DNA of 47,785 nucleotides from Okeania sp. SIO3B5. Its GTDB lineage: Bacteria > Cyanobacteriota > Cyanobacteriia > Cyanobacteriales > Microcoleaceae. The DNA lies in the NCBI RefSeq assembly GCF_010692555.1, contig NZ_JAAHHG010000029.1, positions 5,020 through 52,804 of the forward strand. Direction: 5' to 3'. Of the stretch, positions 37,779 to 47,413 are shown one piece after another (position 1 is the first letter of the stretch; each line of letters begins with the position of its first letter). The notes beneath the pieces are model-generated. The model had not been told where the DNA came from. It saw only the letters and a program-made list of their open reading frames with translations, and ran no database searches. The position numbers and the translations under genes are program-made.

Positions 37779-38879
37779 ATGAGTGGTTTTAGACGAGTAG
37801 GTAATATCTTAGTCAGTAGTGGAACACAAGAGACAGTAATACCATCATCAAAAGTTGAATCTGACCAACCTTTAAAGGTGACAGTATTTTCAATTAGCTC
37901 TAGGGAGGGTGGCAATGCTCTTCATAAGGTTGGATTAAGGTTGAAAGGAAATGCACCAAACTTACCACTTCCTTCTCAGGGCTTTAGAAATTTTAGTAAC
38001 GTTGAGCAACTTGTTTACGATCCGGTAGAAACAGATATAAACTATACTAATGTAGTAGGAATCTATGCCGGTACTGGACTTTATTTGTTAGAAGTTAGCT
38101 CAGAAGATGTCAGTAATGATGTGTCCACCACTGCAGTTTCTATTGGTAACGTCTCTAATAAACCATCAGTTGATGGCTTTGTTGGCCGTAGTGACACAGA
38201 TGATTGGTTTAAGTTTGAAGTATCCAACAACAGTCAAGTTAGAGTTACACTAGACCCTATCATGGACAACGCTAAATTAGAGCTATATGACAGAGGTCTA
38301 AATCCCATAGACTCAGCAAAAGCCGAAGCAACAAATAACGGAGTAATCAACCAAAGTCTTTCTGCTGGAGATTACTTGGTTAGAGTAACACCTGCCGACC
38401 GTAGTGCAAATATTCCTGATGGAAGAAAAGCCTCTACAGATTATATATTGACTGTCCAACAAGTTAGTGGTAATTCTGGAGCTGGCAACCCCGGAGGTAG
38501 CAGCTTTAGCAGTAGTTCTCAAAGTGTAGAGCGCTTCTGGAACTTTACAGCACTACCACATATTTCTACAGGTAATCAGATTGAGATAAATAATTTCACA
38601 GGTCAACCTACTCTCTTCCGACCAGAAAGTAACGAATTTGATGTACCAGTCAGCGAAGGCGAGCCAGTCTTTTGCTATGTTAATACAACTACGGAAAGTA
38701 CCTTTTTATCATTTGAAACTGGAATAGAAAACTCCCTCCCACAATTCATAAATACAGGTGTAGCATTTAATTCCTACAGACCAGTAGGCAAAACAGAGAT
38801 TAGACCAGCAGATGCACCCGAAACACAATACCCGTTTACCAACCGACCAACTTGGACGCTGAACAAGCAAACCCTTTAA
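37779..38879 (+). CDS. PPC-domain protein
   Basis: 366 residues. A bacterial pre-peptidase C-terminal (PPC) beta-sandwich spans about residues 122-227: VDGFVGRSDTDDWFKFEV, VRVTLDPIMDNAKLELYD, SLSAGDYLVRVTP, TDYILTV. A Ser/Gly-rich linker (GNSGAGNPGGSSFSSSS) leads to a second, unnamed C-terminal domain. No protease domain and no classical signal peptide are present, although PPC domains usually occur in secreted proteins. The N-terminal domain is not recognised. The start is supported by AAGAGG eight bases before the ATG. Its leader is present in three tandem copies, so expression may have been altered. Confidence 0.85.
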   Translation: MSGFRRVGNILVSSGTQETVIPSSKVESDQPLKVTVFSISSREGGNALHKVGLRLKGNAPNLPLPSQGFRNFSNVEQLVYDPVETDINYTNVVGIYAGTGLYLLEVSSEDVSNDVSTTAVSIGNVSNKPSVDGFVGRSDTDDWFKFEVSNNSQVRVTLDPIMDNAKLELYDRGLNPIDSAKAEATNNGVINQSLSAGDYLVRVTPADRSANIPDGRKASTDYILTVQQVSGNSGAGNPGGSSFSSSSQSVERFWNFTALPHISTGNQIEINNFTGQPTLFRPESNEFDVPVSEGEPVFCYVNTTTESTFLSFETGIENSLPQFINTGVAFNSYRPVGKTEIRPADAPETQYPFTNRPTWTLNKQTL

Positions 38880-38932
38880 ATATTCTATTACTCACCTTTA
38901 TACTTACGATCAAAATAATAGGTAGGTAGTGC

Positions 38933-39208
38933 TTGACCAAAAAATCAGGTCAATAGCCTCCCCTTGGCTGCGCCGCGAGCTACCGCTCTACAAGAGGATG
39001 AAAAAGCGCTCGTTTTGCTGGCGCATAACTTACGTTAACGCTACGCGACATGAAAAGCGCAGCTTCCCGAAGGGTGGGATGGCGAAGTCCCCTCGCTGTC
39101 CGACCATCGACCAAGAGAAAATCGAGTTCAACATTTCAATCCCGATACTTTCCTGCGGAATGCTGCGCAAATAGCCAGAGAGAGGTACTGATAACTGATA
39201 GCTGAAAT
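38933..39208 (+). mobile_element. Family B palindromic element, copy 9 (expanded)
   Basis: Starts with GACCAAAAAATCAGGTCAAT and GCCTCCCC. It contains GC-rich inserts with CGCTCG and GCTACCGCTC, the reverse of TCGACCGCTTTTTC found in copies 5 and 8, and ends in ACTGATAACTGATAGCTGA repeats. Confidence 0.5.
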
Positions 39209-40005
39209 GACAAACTTGCTCTATCTGCAATAAAAATTTCATCCTCCATCTCCGGAAGCTTCAGTAAATGAAACTACTATTGTTCAATAGTCATAAAAGG
39301 GAAATTTTCCATCCTCCACCTCCAGGAGCTTCAGCAAATGAAACTAACTATTGTTCAATAGTCATAAAAGGGAAATTTTCCATCCTCCACCTCCAGGAGC
39401 TTCAGCAAATGAAACTAACTATTGTTCAATAGTCATAAAAGGGAAATTTTCCATCCTCACCTCCAGGAGCTTCAGCAAATGAAACCACTATTGTTCAATA
39501 GTCATAAAAGGGAAAATTTTCCATCCTCACCTCCAGGAGCTTCAGCAAATGAAACTAACTATTGTTCAATAGTCATAAAAGGGAAATTTTCCATCCTCAC
39601 CTCCAGGAGCTTCAGCAAATGAAACTAACTATTGTTCAATAGTCATAAAAGGGAAAATTTTTCATCCTCACCTCCAGGAGCTTCAGCAAATGAAACTAAC
39701 TATTGTTCAATAGTCATAAAAGGGAAATTTTCCATCCTCCACCTCCAGGAGCTTCAGCAAATGAAACTAACTATTGTTCAATAGTAATAAAAGGGAAAAT
39801 TTTCCATCCTCCACCTCCAGGAGCTTCAGCAAATGAAACCACTATTGTTCAATAGTAATAAAAGGGAAATTTCCATCCTCACCTCCAGGAGCTTAAGTAA
39901 ATGAAACTAACTATTGTTCAATAGTAATAAAAGGGAAATTTCCATCCTCACCTCCAGGAGCTTAAGTAAATGAAAACACTATTGCTCTATCCGCAATAAA
40001 AGGAA
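39209..40005. repeat. Tandem array of eleven 68-72-bp hairpin units
   Basis: Each unit has the perfect palindrome ACTATTG-TT-CAATAGT-like stem (CTATTGTTCAATAG), then AAAAGGGAAATTTTCCATCCTC and ACCTCCAGGAGCTTCAGCAAATGAAA. Palindromes start at 39277, 39348, 39420, 39488, 39560, 39630, 39700, 39771, 39842 and 39911. The outermost half-units on both sides have TTGCTCTATC(T/C)GCAATAAAA instead. No stable coding frame is present. Confidence 0.93.
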
Positions 40006-40273
40006 AAAATTCCATCATCCATTATTTTCATTTTCTGAGAGCTAATAAAAATAATCGTCACGCCAAAGGATTTTCGGTTGCATCCTCACAAAAACTGTGA
40101 TAGGATAGAAACTATAAGGGGTTACTCGCCTATGCACATGATTTTTTATTCAACGAAAAATAGTATTGTTTTTCAGGGATAGGGGGACCTTCCGCTTTTC
40201 TAAAGTCTGAAAAACTGTATATTACTAAGTTAGATAACCAAAATCAAAAATCACCAACTCCAAACAACTACCT
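40006..40273. other. Upstream region of the adenosyltransferase gene
   Basis: Noncoding. 40080-40155 (CTGTGATAGGATAG, AAGGGGTTACTCGCC, ATGATTTTTTATTCAA) resembles 5905-5975. No cobalamin-riboswitch B12 box was recognised. Confidence 0.4.
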
Positions 40274-41407
40274 ATGAGAAGAAACGGCATTGGTATACGC
40301 ACCGCACAAGCCATGTCAGAAAGAATTGTGGGACAAATTCATGTTTACGATGGCTCCAGTAAAGGTAAATCTCAAGCAGCATTAGGAGTAGTTTTACGTT
40401 CCATAGGTTTAGGGATACATTCTGACTCTCCAACTAGAGTATTACTACTGAGATTCCTCAAAGGACCTGACCGCTCTTATGACGAAGATGCTGCCATAGA
40501 AGCCTTACAAAAAGGCTTTCCTCATCTAATAGACCAAGTACGCACTGGTAGAAGTGAATATTTTGGCCATGATGAAATTATTACATTTGACCGTCAAGAA
40601 GCCCAACGGGGTTGGAATGTCGCCAAAGGAGCGATCGCTTCTGACTTATACTCAGTTGTAGTCTTGGACGAACTAAATCCAGTTCTAGACTTAGGTCTAT
40701 TACCAGTGGATGAAGTCATCCACACTATAAAGGATAAACCAGAACAGTTAGAAATTATTGCGACAGGTCGTGCAGCTCCTCCAGCATTGTTGGACATTGC
40801 CGACTTACATTCAGAAATGAAACCCCATCAACACCCAACTGCTCAAGCTCATGGTATTACAGGGATTGAAATTTATACAGGTGCTGGTAAGGGTAAATCT
40901 ACCAGTGCTTTGGGTAAAGCATTACAGGCCATAGGTAGGGGTATTAGTCAAGACCAATCTCATCGAGTCCTAATTATACAATGGCTCAAAGGAGGTATTG
41001 GTTATACAGAAGATGCAGCGATCGCCGCCTTACGTCAAAGCTATCCAAATTTGGTGGATCATCAACGTTGTGGTGGAGATGCTATTGTGTGGCGAGGACA
41101 ACAAAAAGAAATAGATTTTGTCGAAGCAGAAAGAGGTTGGGAAATAGCTAGGGCGGCTATAGCTTCTGGTTTATATAAGACTATTATTTTAGATGAACTT
41201 AATCCTACTGTAGATTTAGAATTATTAGAAGTAGAACCAATAGTTGAAGCTTTATTACGCAAGCCAAAAGATACGGAGATAATTATTACTGGTCGTTGTC
41301 TTAATCCACCAGCATATTTTGATTTGGCTAGCGTTCATTCAGAGGTTTTCTGTCATAAACATTATGCTAATCATGGGGTAGAATTAAAACGTGGAGTTGA
41401 TTTTTAA
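40274..41407 (+). CDS. Double-domain cob(I)alamin/cobyrinate adenosyltransferase (CobO/BtuR family)
   Basis: 377 residues holding two CobO/BtuR-like P-loop domains in tandem. Domain 1 (about 17-185) has GQIHVYDGSSKGKSQAALG, VLLLRFLKG, RGWNVAKGAI, VVLDELNPVLDLGLL and IIATGRAAPPALLDIADLHSEM. Domain 2 (about 195-372) has TGAGKGKSTSALG, VLIIQWLKGG, ERGWEIARAAI, IILDELNPTVDLELL and IIITGRCLNPPAYFDLASVHSE. Family members attach adenosyl from ATP to Co(I) corrinoids and are normally single domains of about 200 residues that dimerise. Domain 2 has the standard P-loop; domain 1 has a modified one (DGSSKGKS). The fused form may be an internal dimer with one weakened site. The nearest usable start after the ATG is M14. 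Confidence 0.85.
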   Translation: MRRNGIGIRTAQAMSERIVGQIHVYDGSSKGKSQAALGVVLRSIGLGIHSDSPTRVLLLRFLKGPDRSYDEDAAIEALQKGFPHLIDQVRTGRSEYFGHDEIITFDRQEAQRGWNVAKGAIASDLYSVVVLDELNPVLDLGLLPVDEVIHTIKDKPEQLEIIATGRAAPPALLDIADLHSEMKPHQHPTAQAHGITGIEIYTGAGKGKSTSALGKALQAIGRGISQDQSHRVLIIQWLKGGIGYTEDAAIAALRQSYPNLVDHQRCGGDAIVWRGQQKEIDFVEAERGWEIARAAIASGLYKTIILDELNPTVDLELLEVEPIVEALLRKPKDTEIIITGRCLNPPAYFDLASVHSEVFCHKHYANHGVELKRGVDF

Positions 41408-42031
41408 GGAATTAGGGAATAGGGAAGTAATAAAATGTTTTTAGCAATTATTTGTATGAAGTAAAGATATCTTATTCGTTATTTGGTTACTCCCTACTCT
41501 TTGCCTTCAAGAAGATGTAGCAAAAATGCGTGAATTTGGTATTAGATATATACTGAAACGACAGAAAAATACAATTTCAAAGAGGATTTAAACCTAAACT
41601 GATAGCTGAAAACTGTTAGCCCAGAGCTAGTTATAGCGCTACGCAAATATGTTAAGATTTTCCTCTGTTTCCTGTTCCCTATTCCCTTACAACTAAAATT
41701 TATTGTCCTAACCAAAATACATCTCCAATAATAAAAAATAAAATCAATTATCGCACTCTTATTCATCAATTCTTTCTCCCTACTCCCTCTTTTCTGGAGA
41801 TGCCTAAAAGACTTCAATAATTGATAATTGATAATGGATAATTGATAATTACCTCTCCCTAAAAACGGATAGGATTGAATAAAAGGAAAATTTTTTCTTG
41901 TTTCCCCTTGAAAGGGGGAGGATTTTTACCTGAATTATTTAATTAATAAAGTAAAAAATCAAAAAACTCCCAGCTTTGAGTAATTGGAAGTACTAGAGAA
42001 AATTATTTGCTTCCTATGGCAAGAAAGAGAA
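41408..42031. other. Intergenic region with repeats
   Basis: Holds GGAATAGGGAA / TCCCTATTCCC-type short repeats, a family A end fragment (TTATAGCGCTACGC near 41632) and a family B element (41848-41942). No gene was seen. Confidence 0.45.
41848..41942 (-). mobile_element. Family B palindromic element, copy 10
   Basis: ATTACCTCTCCC at one end, CCCCTTGAAAGGGGGAGG hairpin at the other, with TGATAAT heptamers (41819-41847) beside it. Confidence 0.55.
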
Positions 42032-42457
42032 TTATTTGACCAGAGAAATTTCTTTTTCAGCTTGCTCAGATACAACTTCATTATCTTCAACTAAGTCTAG
42101 CTCGCCACCTGGTGCTTCAGGATGCTGTTGAACAAGTGTTTCTTCTGTTGGTACTTCCATAAACTCATTCCCAGCATCAACATCAGCTTCTGCTTTACGA
42201 GCAATATAACGACTAGCAGAAAAAGCACCTAATCCCATTAAACCTACTGTACCAGTAGCAATACCAGCAATAGCAAAGTCAGACTTACCGGGAAAATTTT
42301 TGCTTAACCAAGAACTTAGTGGAGCTAATGGTGTTTCCGATGTTAAACTTTTACCCTTGTTGCTGAAAATACAAGCTTCTGCGGTACTAGAAAAAAGTAC
42401 ACCACCAGCGATCGCTACAGTAGACAAAACACTGGCCATAATATGATGTTTTTTCAT
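42032..42457 (-). CDS. Small exported protein with one internal helix
   Basis: 141 residues, not recognised. A signal peptide covers about the first 28 residues (MASVLSTVAIAGGVLFSSTAEA, then C). A second hydrophobic Gly/Ala-rich segment lies near residues 62-82 (FAIAGIATGTVGLMGLGAFS), followed by an acidic tail rich in E and V. A type I membrane protein with an acidic cytoplasmic tail, or a periplasmic protein anchored by this helix, would both fit. It lies in the same direction as the next gene upstream, 142 bp away, with a heptamer run (TTAATTA, 42548-42585) between them. Confidence 0.7.
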   Translation of the reverse strand: MKKHHIMASVLSTVAIAGGVLFSSTAEACIFSNKGKSLTSETPLAPLSSWLSKNFPGKSDFAIAGIATGTVGLMGLGAFSASRYIARKAEADVDAGNEFMEVPTEETLVQQHPEAPGGELDLVEDNEVVSEQAEKEISLVK

Positions 42458-42544
42458 TGTTTTTTAGTAAAGTAGCTTTTGATTAAGGGATCTTAACAGC
42501 ACTTTCTAAAAGTAGCAACTAAGTAGGAGAGTGAGGGAATGTTC

Positions 42545-42588
42545 AACAATTAATTATTAATTATTAATTATTAATTATTAATTATTAC
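42545..42588. repeat. Heptamer repeat TTAATTA
   Basis: ATTAATT / TTAATTA in six consecutive units next to the stop codon of the upstream minus-strand gene. Confidence 0.8.
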
Positions 42589-42599
42589 CTCTTCCTTCT

Positions 42600-43163
42600 T
42601 TAATCTGGAGAAATATCACTGATTTTCGCATCGGGATTGAGACAATTAGATAATAATTCTTCTGTAGTTAATCCAACATTAGCACTTAAACCAACCACAC
42701 AAAAAGAAAAACGTTTTGGCAGTAAACTTAGACGACAACTTTCTAAAATAGCAGCTTCATTAGACTTATCTTGAACTGATTTATTAATTTTTTCTACACA
42801 AGTTCCCAATTCATCAAATCTTCTGACTCGTTGACAATTAAATAAAATATCTTCTGCTGAAAGTTCTTCTGTTGTATTATCATAAATTTTTGTCACGCAT
42901 CTTGATAAACCTCTAGGTTTGAGAGCTGCACCACAAGCATTAGCTACTTCTGCCTCAGATAAACCTACACTTAGTAAATCTTCAGAGCAAATTTTAAAAG
43001 ATTTTTTATTTGCTTGAGCTACTGCTACTTGAGGAGTAGCTATTAACAAACCATAACTAAAAACTCCTACTAAATAAATCCAGCGCCAATGACGGAATTT
43101 AATAGATCGAGGAAACTTTTTCAGGAATAAATTAGAAAAGTTAATATTAGGAATATTAGGCAT
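42600..43163 (-). CDS. Cysteine-patterned exported protein of unknown role
   Basis: 187 residues, not recognised. A positively charged N-terminus (KKFPRSIKFRHWRW) precedes a hydrophobic signal segment near residues 28-48 ending in AVAQA. The mature part is about 135 residues in three to four helical repeats, each starting and ending with a cysteine: CSEDLLSVGLSEAEVANAC, CVTKIY...EDILFNC, CVEKIN...AAILESC, CVVGLS...TEELLSNC. The regular spacing suggests disulfide-linked helical hairpins in the periplasm. Confidence 0.72.
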   Translation of the reverse strand: MPNIPNINFSNLFLKKFPRSIKFRHWRWIYLVGVFSYGLLIATPQVAVAQANKKSFKICSEDLLSVGLSEAEVANACGAALKPRGLSRCVTKIYDNTTEELSAEDILFNCQRVRRFDELGTCVEKINKSVQDKSNEAAILESCRLSLLPKRFSFCVVGLSANVGLTTEELLSNCLNPDAKISDISPD

Positions 43164-43194
43164 AATAAATAAATTAAATTAATGGATTTACTAC

Positions 43195-43440
43195 TAGGTA
43201 AGCATTCAGCCGTCAGCTATCAGCCATCAGCTATTACTTTTAATTTTAGATAAAAGCTTTATTAATTCTATTACTATAAAAGTTTGCTCCCTTGCCCTTA
43301 AAGTCTATATTAATTTAAACACTATCCTGTATAAGAGAGTCTTATTGCTGTTAACGCAGTTCCTCCGTAGGAGGCTAGCTGACAAGCTAATAGCTGTTTG
43401 CGCAGCATTCCGTAGGAAATGCTTACACTGCTAAAGAAAA
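43195..43440. other. Repeat-rich region before rpsD
   Basis: Contains GTAAGCATTCAGCCGTCAGC-type repeats, a CCTCCGTAGGAGG hairpin and GCTGTTTGCGCAGCATTCCG, all fragments of the family B flank. Confidence 0.45.
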
Positions 43441-43445
43441 GCTAA

Positions 43446-43476
43446 TTGACAAAACAACGCTTAAGTAGTATATAAT
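43446..43476 (+). promoter_or_regulatory. Sigma-70-type promoter of rpsD
   Basis: TTGACA (43446-43451), then TATATA at 17-bp spacing or TATAAT at 19-bp spacing (43469-43476), about 40 bp before the start codon. Confidence 0.75.
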
Positions 43477-43516
43477 ATAAGATTGTGGTTAAATTTGATG
43501 TTAATGAGGAAATTAT

Positions 43517-44125
43517 ATGTCTAGATATAGAGGCCCACGCTTAAGAATAGCGCGTCGTCTCGGTGACTTACCAGGACTAACTCGTAAAAGTCCCAGACGT
43601 GCTTATCCCCCCGGTCAACATGGTCAAAATCGGAGGAAGCGCTCAGAGTACGCAATTCGACTAGAAGAGAAGCAAAAATTACTTTATAATTATGGTCTTC
43701 GCGAACGACAACTCCTACGTTATGTAAAAAAAGCTCGTCGTGCAGCAGGTTCCACTGGACAGGTATTATTGCAACTACTAGAAATGCGTTTAGATAATAC
43801 TGTATTTCGTTTAGGAATGGCACCAACTATTCCCTCAGCACGACAGCTAGTTAATCATGGTCATGTAACAGTAAATGGTAAGGTTGTGAGTATTGCTAGT
43901 TATCAGTGTAAACCAGGAGAGGAAATTGGTGTTAGGTCAAAAGAGGCATCTCAGGAATTGGTAAAAACTAATCTTCAATATCCTGGTTTAGCGAATATTC
44001 CTAGCCATTTAGAATTTGATAAAAATAAACTTGTTGGTAAGGTTAATAGTATTGTGGAACGGGAGTGGGTGGCACTTCAAATTAACGAACTATTAGTAGT
44101 GGAATATTATTCCAGACAAGCATAG
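43517..44125 (+). CDS. rpsD: 30S ribosomal protein S4
   Basis: 202-residue primary 16S-rRNA-binding protein of the small subunit. The N-terminal part [22 protein letters not shown] and YPPGQHG are typical of cyanobacterial and plastid S4. The S4 RNA-binding domain spans about residues 92-155 ([32 protein letters not shown]). The C-terminus ...EYYSRQA matches the family. GAGGAAAT before the ATG is a good ribosome-binding site and a consensus promoter lies just upstream. It is a lone gene, as in other cyanobacteria. Confidence 0.98.
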   Translation: MSRYRGPRLRIARRLGDLPGLTRKSPRRAYPPGQHGQNRRKRSEYAIRLEEKQKLLYNYGLRERQLLRYVKKARRAAGSTGQVLLQLLEMRLDNTVFRLGMAPTIPSARQLVNHGHVTVNGKVVSIASYQCKPGEEIGVRSKEASQELVKTNLQYPGLANIPSHLEFDKNKLVGKVNSIVEREWVALQINELLVVEYYSRQA

Positions 44126-44192
44126 AGATTTTTGTTTTTTATCTGAATTTTTAATTCATTAGTTTTTAGTTTTGTGGAATGGGTTTTGTGGA

Positions 44193-44210
44193 ATGGGCCT
44201 CTGGCCCGTT
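44193..44210. repeat. GGGCCTCTGGCCC hairpin
   Basis: AATGGGCC / GGCCCGTT stem with a TCT loop, about 70 bp after rpsD. It could slow or stop transcription but has only a weak T-run. Confidence 0.4.
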
Positions 44211-44275
44211 CTTTCCTCATTCTTCCCTGATATTTGCCAAACAATTTTAAGCACCCCCGTTGTTAACGAAGTCAG

Positions 44276-44390
44276 AAGTTAGAAGTCAGAAGTTAACCCA
44301 CCCCTAACCCCTCCCAGGAGGGGAAGTAGGGGATTTGAGCAACTCTCCAAAAATATTGTGCCTTAAAAGGCGGGGTTTTAGACCCATGTT
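44276..44390. mobile_element. Family C palindromic element, copy 2
   Basis: Nearly the same as 28966-29088: AGTCAGAAGTTAACCCACCCC, CTCCCAGGAGGGG, AACTCTCCAAAAATATTG and CCTTAAAAGGCGGGGTTTTA. Confidence 0.6.
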
Positions 44391-44532
44391 CTTTTGATAA
44401 CTGATAGCTGATAACTGAATATAGCGCTACGCATTAAAGTGTTTAACATTTCTAAATCCTGAAACCCTTTAACAGTTTACTATTGCCTATTGCCTATTCC
44501 CTATTCCCTAGCGCGTAGCGCCATAACTGATT

Positions 44533-45519
44533 TCACCCACCAATTTGTGACATAGTTCGACCATAACTTCCAGTAGTGCCAGACTCTCTTTGCTTAAAAT
44601 TAATTTCTGGTTTAATACCCAACAAACATTCTACCTGCTGCCGTAACTCCTCAACAGAAACCCCACTACGCAGCGCACTTTTTAAATCTATTTGACCCAT
44701 TTCATTCAAAAGGCAAGGTCTTAACCATCCATCCGCTGAGAGACGCATTCTATTACAGCGATCGCAAAAACATTCTGACATTTGACTAATAAATCCCAGT
44801 GTCCCTTTTGCTCCAGGAATCTGAAAGACATCGGCAGGCCCATTTCCTCTAACAGAAGATTCTGTCAAACCCCATCGTTTCCTAATTTTTTGCCGTAATT
44901 CTTCCGAAGATATCCAACCTCGGTCGTCAAATAATTTATCATTACCAATAGGCATAAATTCAATAAATCTAACGTGCCAATTACGGTCAATAGTTAAAGC
45001 TGCTAAGTCTAAAACTTCATGGTCGTTAACCCCAGGAATTACCACTACATTTATTTTTAAAGGGTCAAAACCTAAATCATAAGCAGCTTGAATACCATTC
45101 CAAACCAGTTGCCAACGACTACGACCTCGATTACCAATAATTATATTAAAAGTATCTGAGTCTAGAGAATCCAAACTAATATTAACTCTTCTCAAGCCAG
45201 CTTTATATAAATCTTTTGCCATACCCGCCAACAAAAATCCATTGGTGGTCATTGATAGGTCTTGAGTCTCTGGGAAAGAGGCGATCGCTTCTACTAAATC
45301 TATCACACCAGGACGTAATAAAGGTTCGCCTCCTGTTAACCGAAACCTAGTAAAACCTACAGGAATAAAAACTTCTTTTAGTAGGGTTAGTAATTCATTA
45401 TGAGTTAGTAAGTTTTGTTGTAATACATAGTTAATTTCTGCACCTTCTGGCATACAATATTGACATCTAAAATTGCAACGATCTATCAGACTAATTCTTA
45501 AATAATCAACTTTATTCAT
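44533..45519 (-). CDS. moaA: GTP 3',8-cyclase MoaA
   Basis: 328-residue radical-SAM enzyme that starts molybdenum-cofactor synthesis by cyclising GTP. The N-terminal cluster motif is CNFRCQYC (CxxxCxxC) within residues 14-22. [13 protein letters not shown] contacts SAM, and MTTNGFLL follows. The C-terminal cluster is [20 protein letters not shown] (CxxC and a third Cys). The protein ends in the Gly-Gly tail needed for activity. Both cysteine triads are complete. The length fits the family. moaC and other cofactor genes are not adjacent. Confidence 0.96.
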   Translation of the reverse strand: MNKVDYLRISLIDRCNFRCQYCMPEGAEINYVLQQNLLTHNELLTLLKEVFIPVGFTRFRLTGGEPLLRPGVIDLVEAIASFPETQDLSMTTNGFLLAGMAKDLYKAGLRRVNISLDSLDSDTFNIIIGNRGRSRWQLVWNGIQAAYDLGFDPLKINVVVIPGVNDHEVLDLAALTIDRNWHVRFIEFMPIGNDKLFDDRGWISSEELRQKIRKRWGLTESSVRGNGPADVFQIPGAKGTLGFISQMSECFCDRCNRMRLSADGWLRPCLLNEMGQIDLKSALRSGVSVEELRQQVECLLGIKPEINFKQRESGTTGSYGRTMSQIGG

Positions 45520-45555
45520 ATTAAAAATATTCTATTTCAACAATTAATAATTAAT

Positions 45556-45806
<251 letters not shown>

Positions 45807-45810
45807 AATA

Positions 45811-45905
45811 ATTACCTCTCCTTGAAAAGAAGAGGATTGACTCAAAGGAAATTTTTTTTCTTTTTCCCCTTAAAAGGGGAGGCTTTAAACCACAATTTAT
45901 CGGTA
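45811..45905 (-). mobile_element. Family B palindromic element, copy 11
   Basis: ATTACCTCTCCTTG at one end, then CCCCTTAAAAGGGGAGGC, AAACCACAATTTATCGGTAA at the other. Nearly a copy of the element at 25005-25100, inverted. Confidence 0.65.
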
Positions 45906-45936
45906 ATACAATTTTATATTATACTGAATAGCTAAA

Positions 45937-46086
45937 TATAGCGCTGTGCGCAGGCAACAGGCAACAGGCAACAGGCAACAGGGGGAATAAATTGCTGTTT
46001 GCGCAAGCATTCCGTAGGAATCATATAAGACTTTTAGCTATTTGGCCCATCCTGCAATTTGTAAATATACCAGCGCTCATTGCTAT
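45937..46086. mobile_element. Family A MITE-like element with nested heptamers
   Basis: TATAGCGCTGTGCGC at the left, AGGCAAC four times, an inserted GCTGTTTGCGCAAGCATTCCG piece, and ATACCAGCGCTCATTGCTATA at the right. Confidence 0.65.
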
Positions 46087-46394
46087 ATTTACCAGTTATG
46101 GCATTTTTTTGACCAAAAAATTAAGAAAGTATAATTTTGACCAAAATTTTCAGTAGCTTGCATAGATAAATATACCTTTTTAGCGATTTCAGAAAACCCT
46201 AATTAGCCATGAATTTCGTATTATTGATCAATTTATGAATATCTTTACTTGATATTAAATAGCAGATTTTTCAATTTGATAATTCACCAATAAAAAATAT
46301 TAAATTATCAAATTAATCTAATTTAAAATATAGCAAAAAACGAGTTACTTAGGGCGTATAATGATGATGAAGTTTAGGCAGATAAATGTTTTTC
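46087..46394. other. AT-rich intergenic region
   Basis: Only a partial family M end (AACCCTAATTAG near 46195) was seen. No gene or clear regulatory site. Confidence 0.4.
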
Positions 46395-47072
46395 CTACTG
46401 TTCCCTGTTCCCTGTTCCCTGTTCCCTCCCATAACACAGAAGCGCATAAATAAAGACAACAACTCCTAACATTTCAAGTAATTCTTCAATTGTTACCAAT
46501 ATTTCATAAAAAAAGTTATTAGTATCATATAAATAAGCGTAATATCCACCAACCATTTCCATACCAATTCCACCTCCAACATAAAATATTCCAGCGAGAA
46601 AAAATAGATATTTTATTTTTCTAGGCAGAGATTGAAGAAACTTTAGATAAATAAATAGAACAGTCATAACTAATATTAATCCTGGAATTACCCAAGTGTA
46701 ATAAAAAATTCCCGTCGCATTCAGCATATCTCGCAAAGGATGAATTAGTTGTTCGTGTAAGCTAATTGTTTCATCAAGTCCTAGATAGAAAAATATTACA
46801 GATAAACCTATCCACTTCCAAAGATATTTATCATTTTGTTGCCATTTTTTATGAGAAATTATCCCCAGAATGATACAGCAAAAAAATAAAGAAAAAGATG
46901 AAAATAATGAAGGAATAGTATATTCTCCATCTACATTAAATTTATCAATCAATTCGGTAGAATTAGAGAAACCATAATATTGAAAAAACTGCCCGGTAAT
47001 ACTGGCAATAGTCAAGCCAATAACAATAAATATCAGAAATATAATGGTTTTTTTTGGAGATAAATAAATCAT
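46395..47072 (-). CDS. Polytopic membrane protein with repeat-derived C-terminus
   Basis: 225 residues, family unknown. About six hydrophobic segments (near residues 9-29, 55-73, 85-101, 120-145, 152-172 and 190-212). A conserved-looking DETISLHEQLIHPLRD loop with acidic and His residues lies near the middle and could bind metal or substrate. The last residues REQGTGNREQ and the stop come from a GGGAACA heptamer repeat, so the native C-terminus was overrun. The start at ATG 47072 seems fine. Confidence 0.7.
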   Translation of the reverse strand: MIYLSPKKTIIFLIFIVIGLTIASITGQFFQYYGFSNSTELIDKFNVDGEYTIPSLFSSFSLFFCCIILGIISHKKWQQNDKYLWKWIGLSVIFFYLGLDETISLHEQLIHPLRDMLNATGIFYYTWVIPGLILVMTVLFIYLKFLQSLPRKIKYLFFLAGIFYVGGGIGMEMVGGYYAYLYDTNNFFYEILVTIEELLEMLGVVVFIYALLCYGREQGTGNREQ

Positions 47073-47115
47073 ATAGTAATTCCCATACTGGTGAGGTACA
47101 AAATTCGTTGATTTT

Positions 47116-47158
47116 AGGGAGTAGGGAGTAGGGAGTAGGGAGTAGGGAGTAGGGAGTA
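47116..47158. repeat. Heptamer repeat AGTAGGG
   Basis: Six consecutive AGTAGGG units about 45 bp before the start of the membrane-protein gene. Confidence 0.85.
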
Positions 47159-47413
47159 GTAATTCGGGAAACAGAGGATAGAAAATAAGAAAAATAACTG
47201 TATCTCACTAATTTGAGAAACGCTATATTAAGGAAGAAGGTATTAGGTTTTAGGTATGGAATTATATCATATCTGATTGAATACCGAAGGATAATACAGT
47301 TTCATAATCATAAATATTGGCTACAAATATATATATAATTTTTATGATAATTGCTCTGTTGTTGTCAAAAATTATCAATCTAATTGAGCGTTCTAATATT
47401 AGCCAGTTAGTAT

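Noticed and set aside
39209-40005. CRISPR array or integron attC cassettes
   Set aside because: The entire ~70-bp unit is conserved with no variable spacer or cassette, and no integrase gene is nearby.
40006-40273. Cobalamin riboswitch before the adenosyltransferase gene
   Set aside because: No B12-box-like motif was seen; the region instead resembles a dispersed stretch at 5905-5975.
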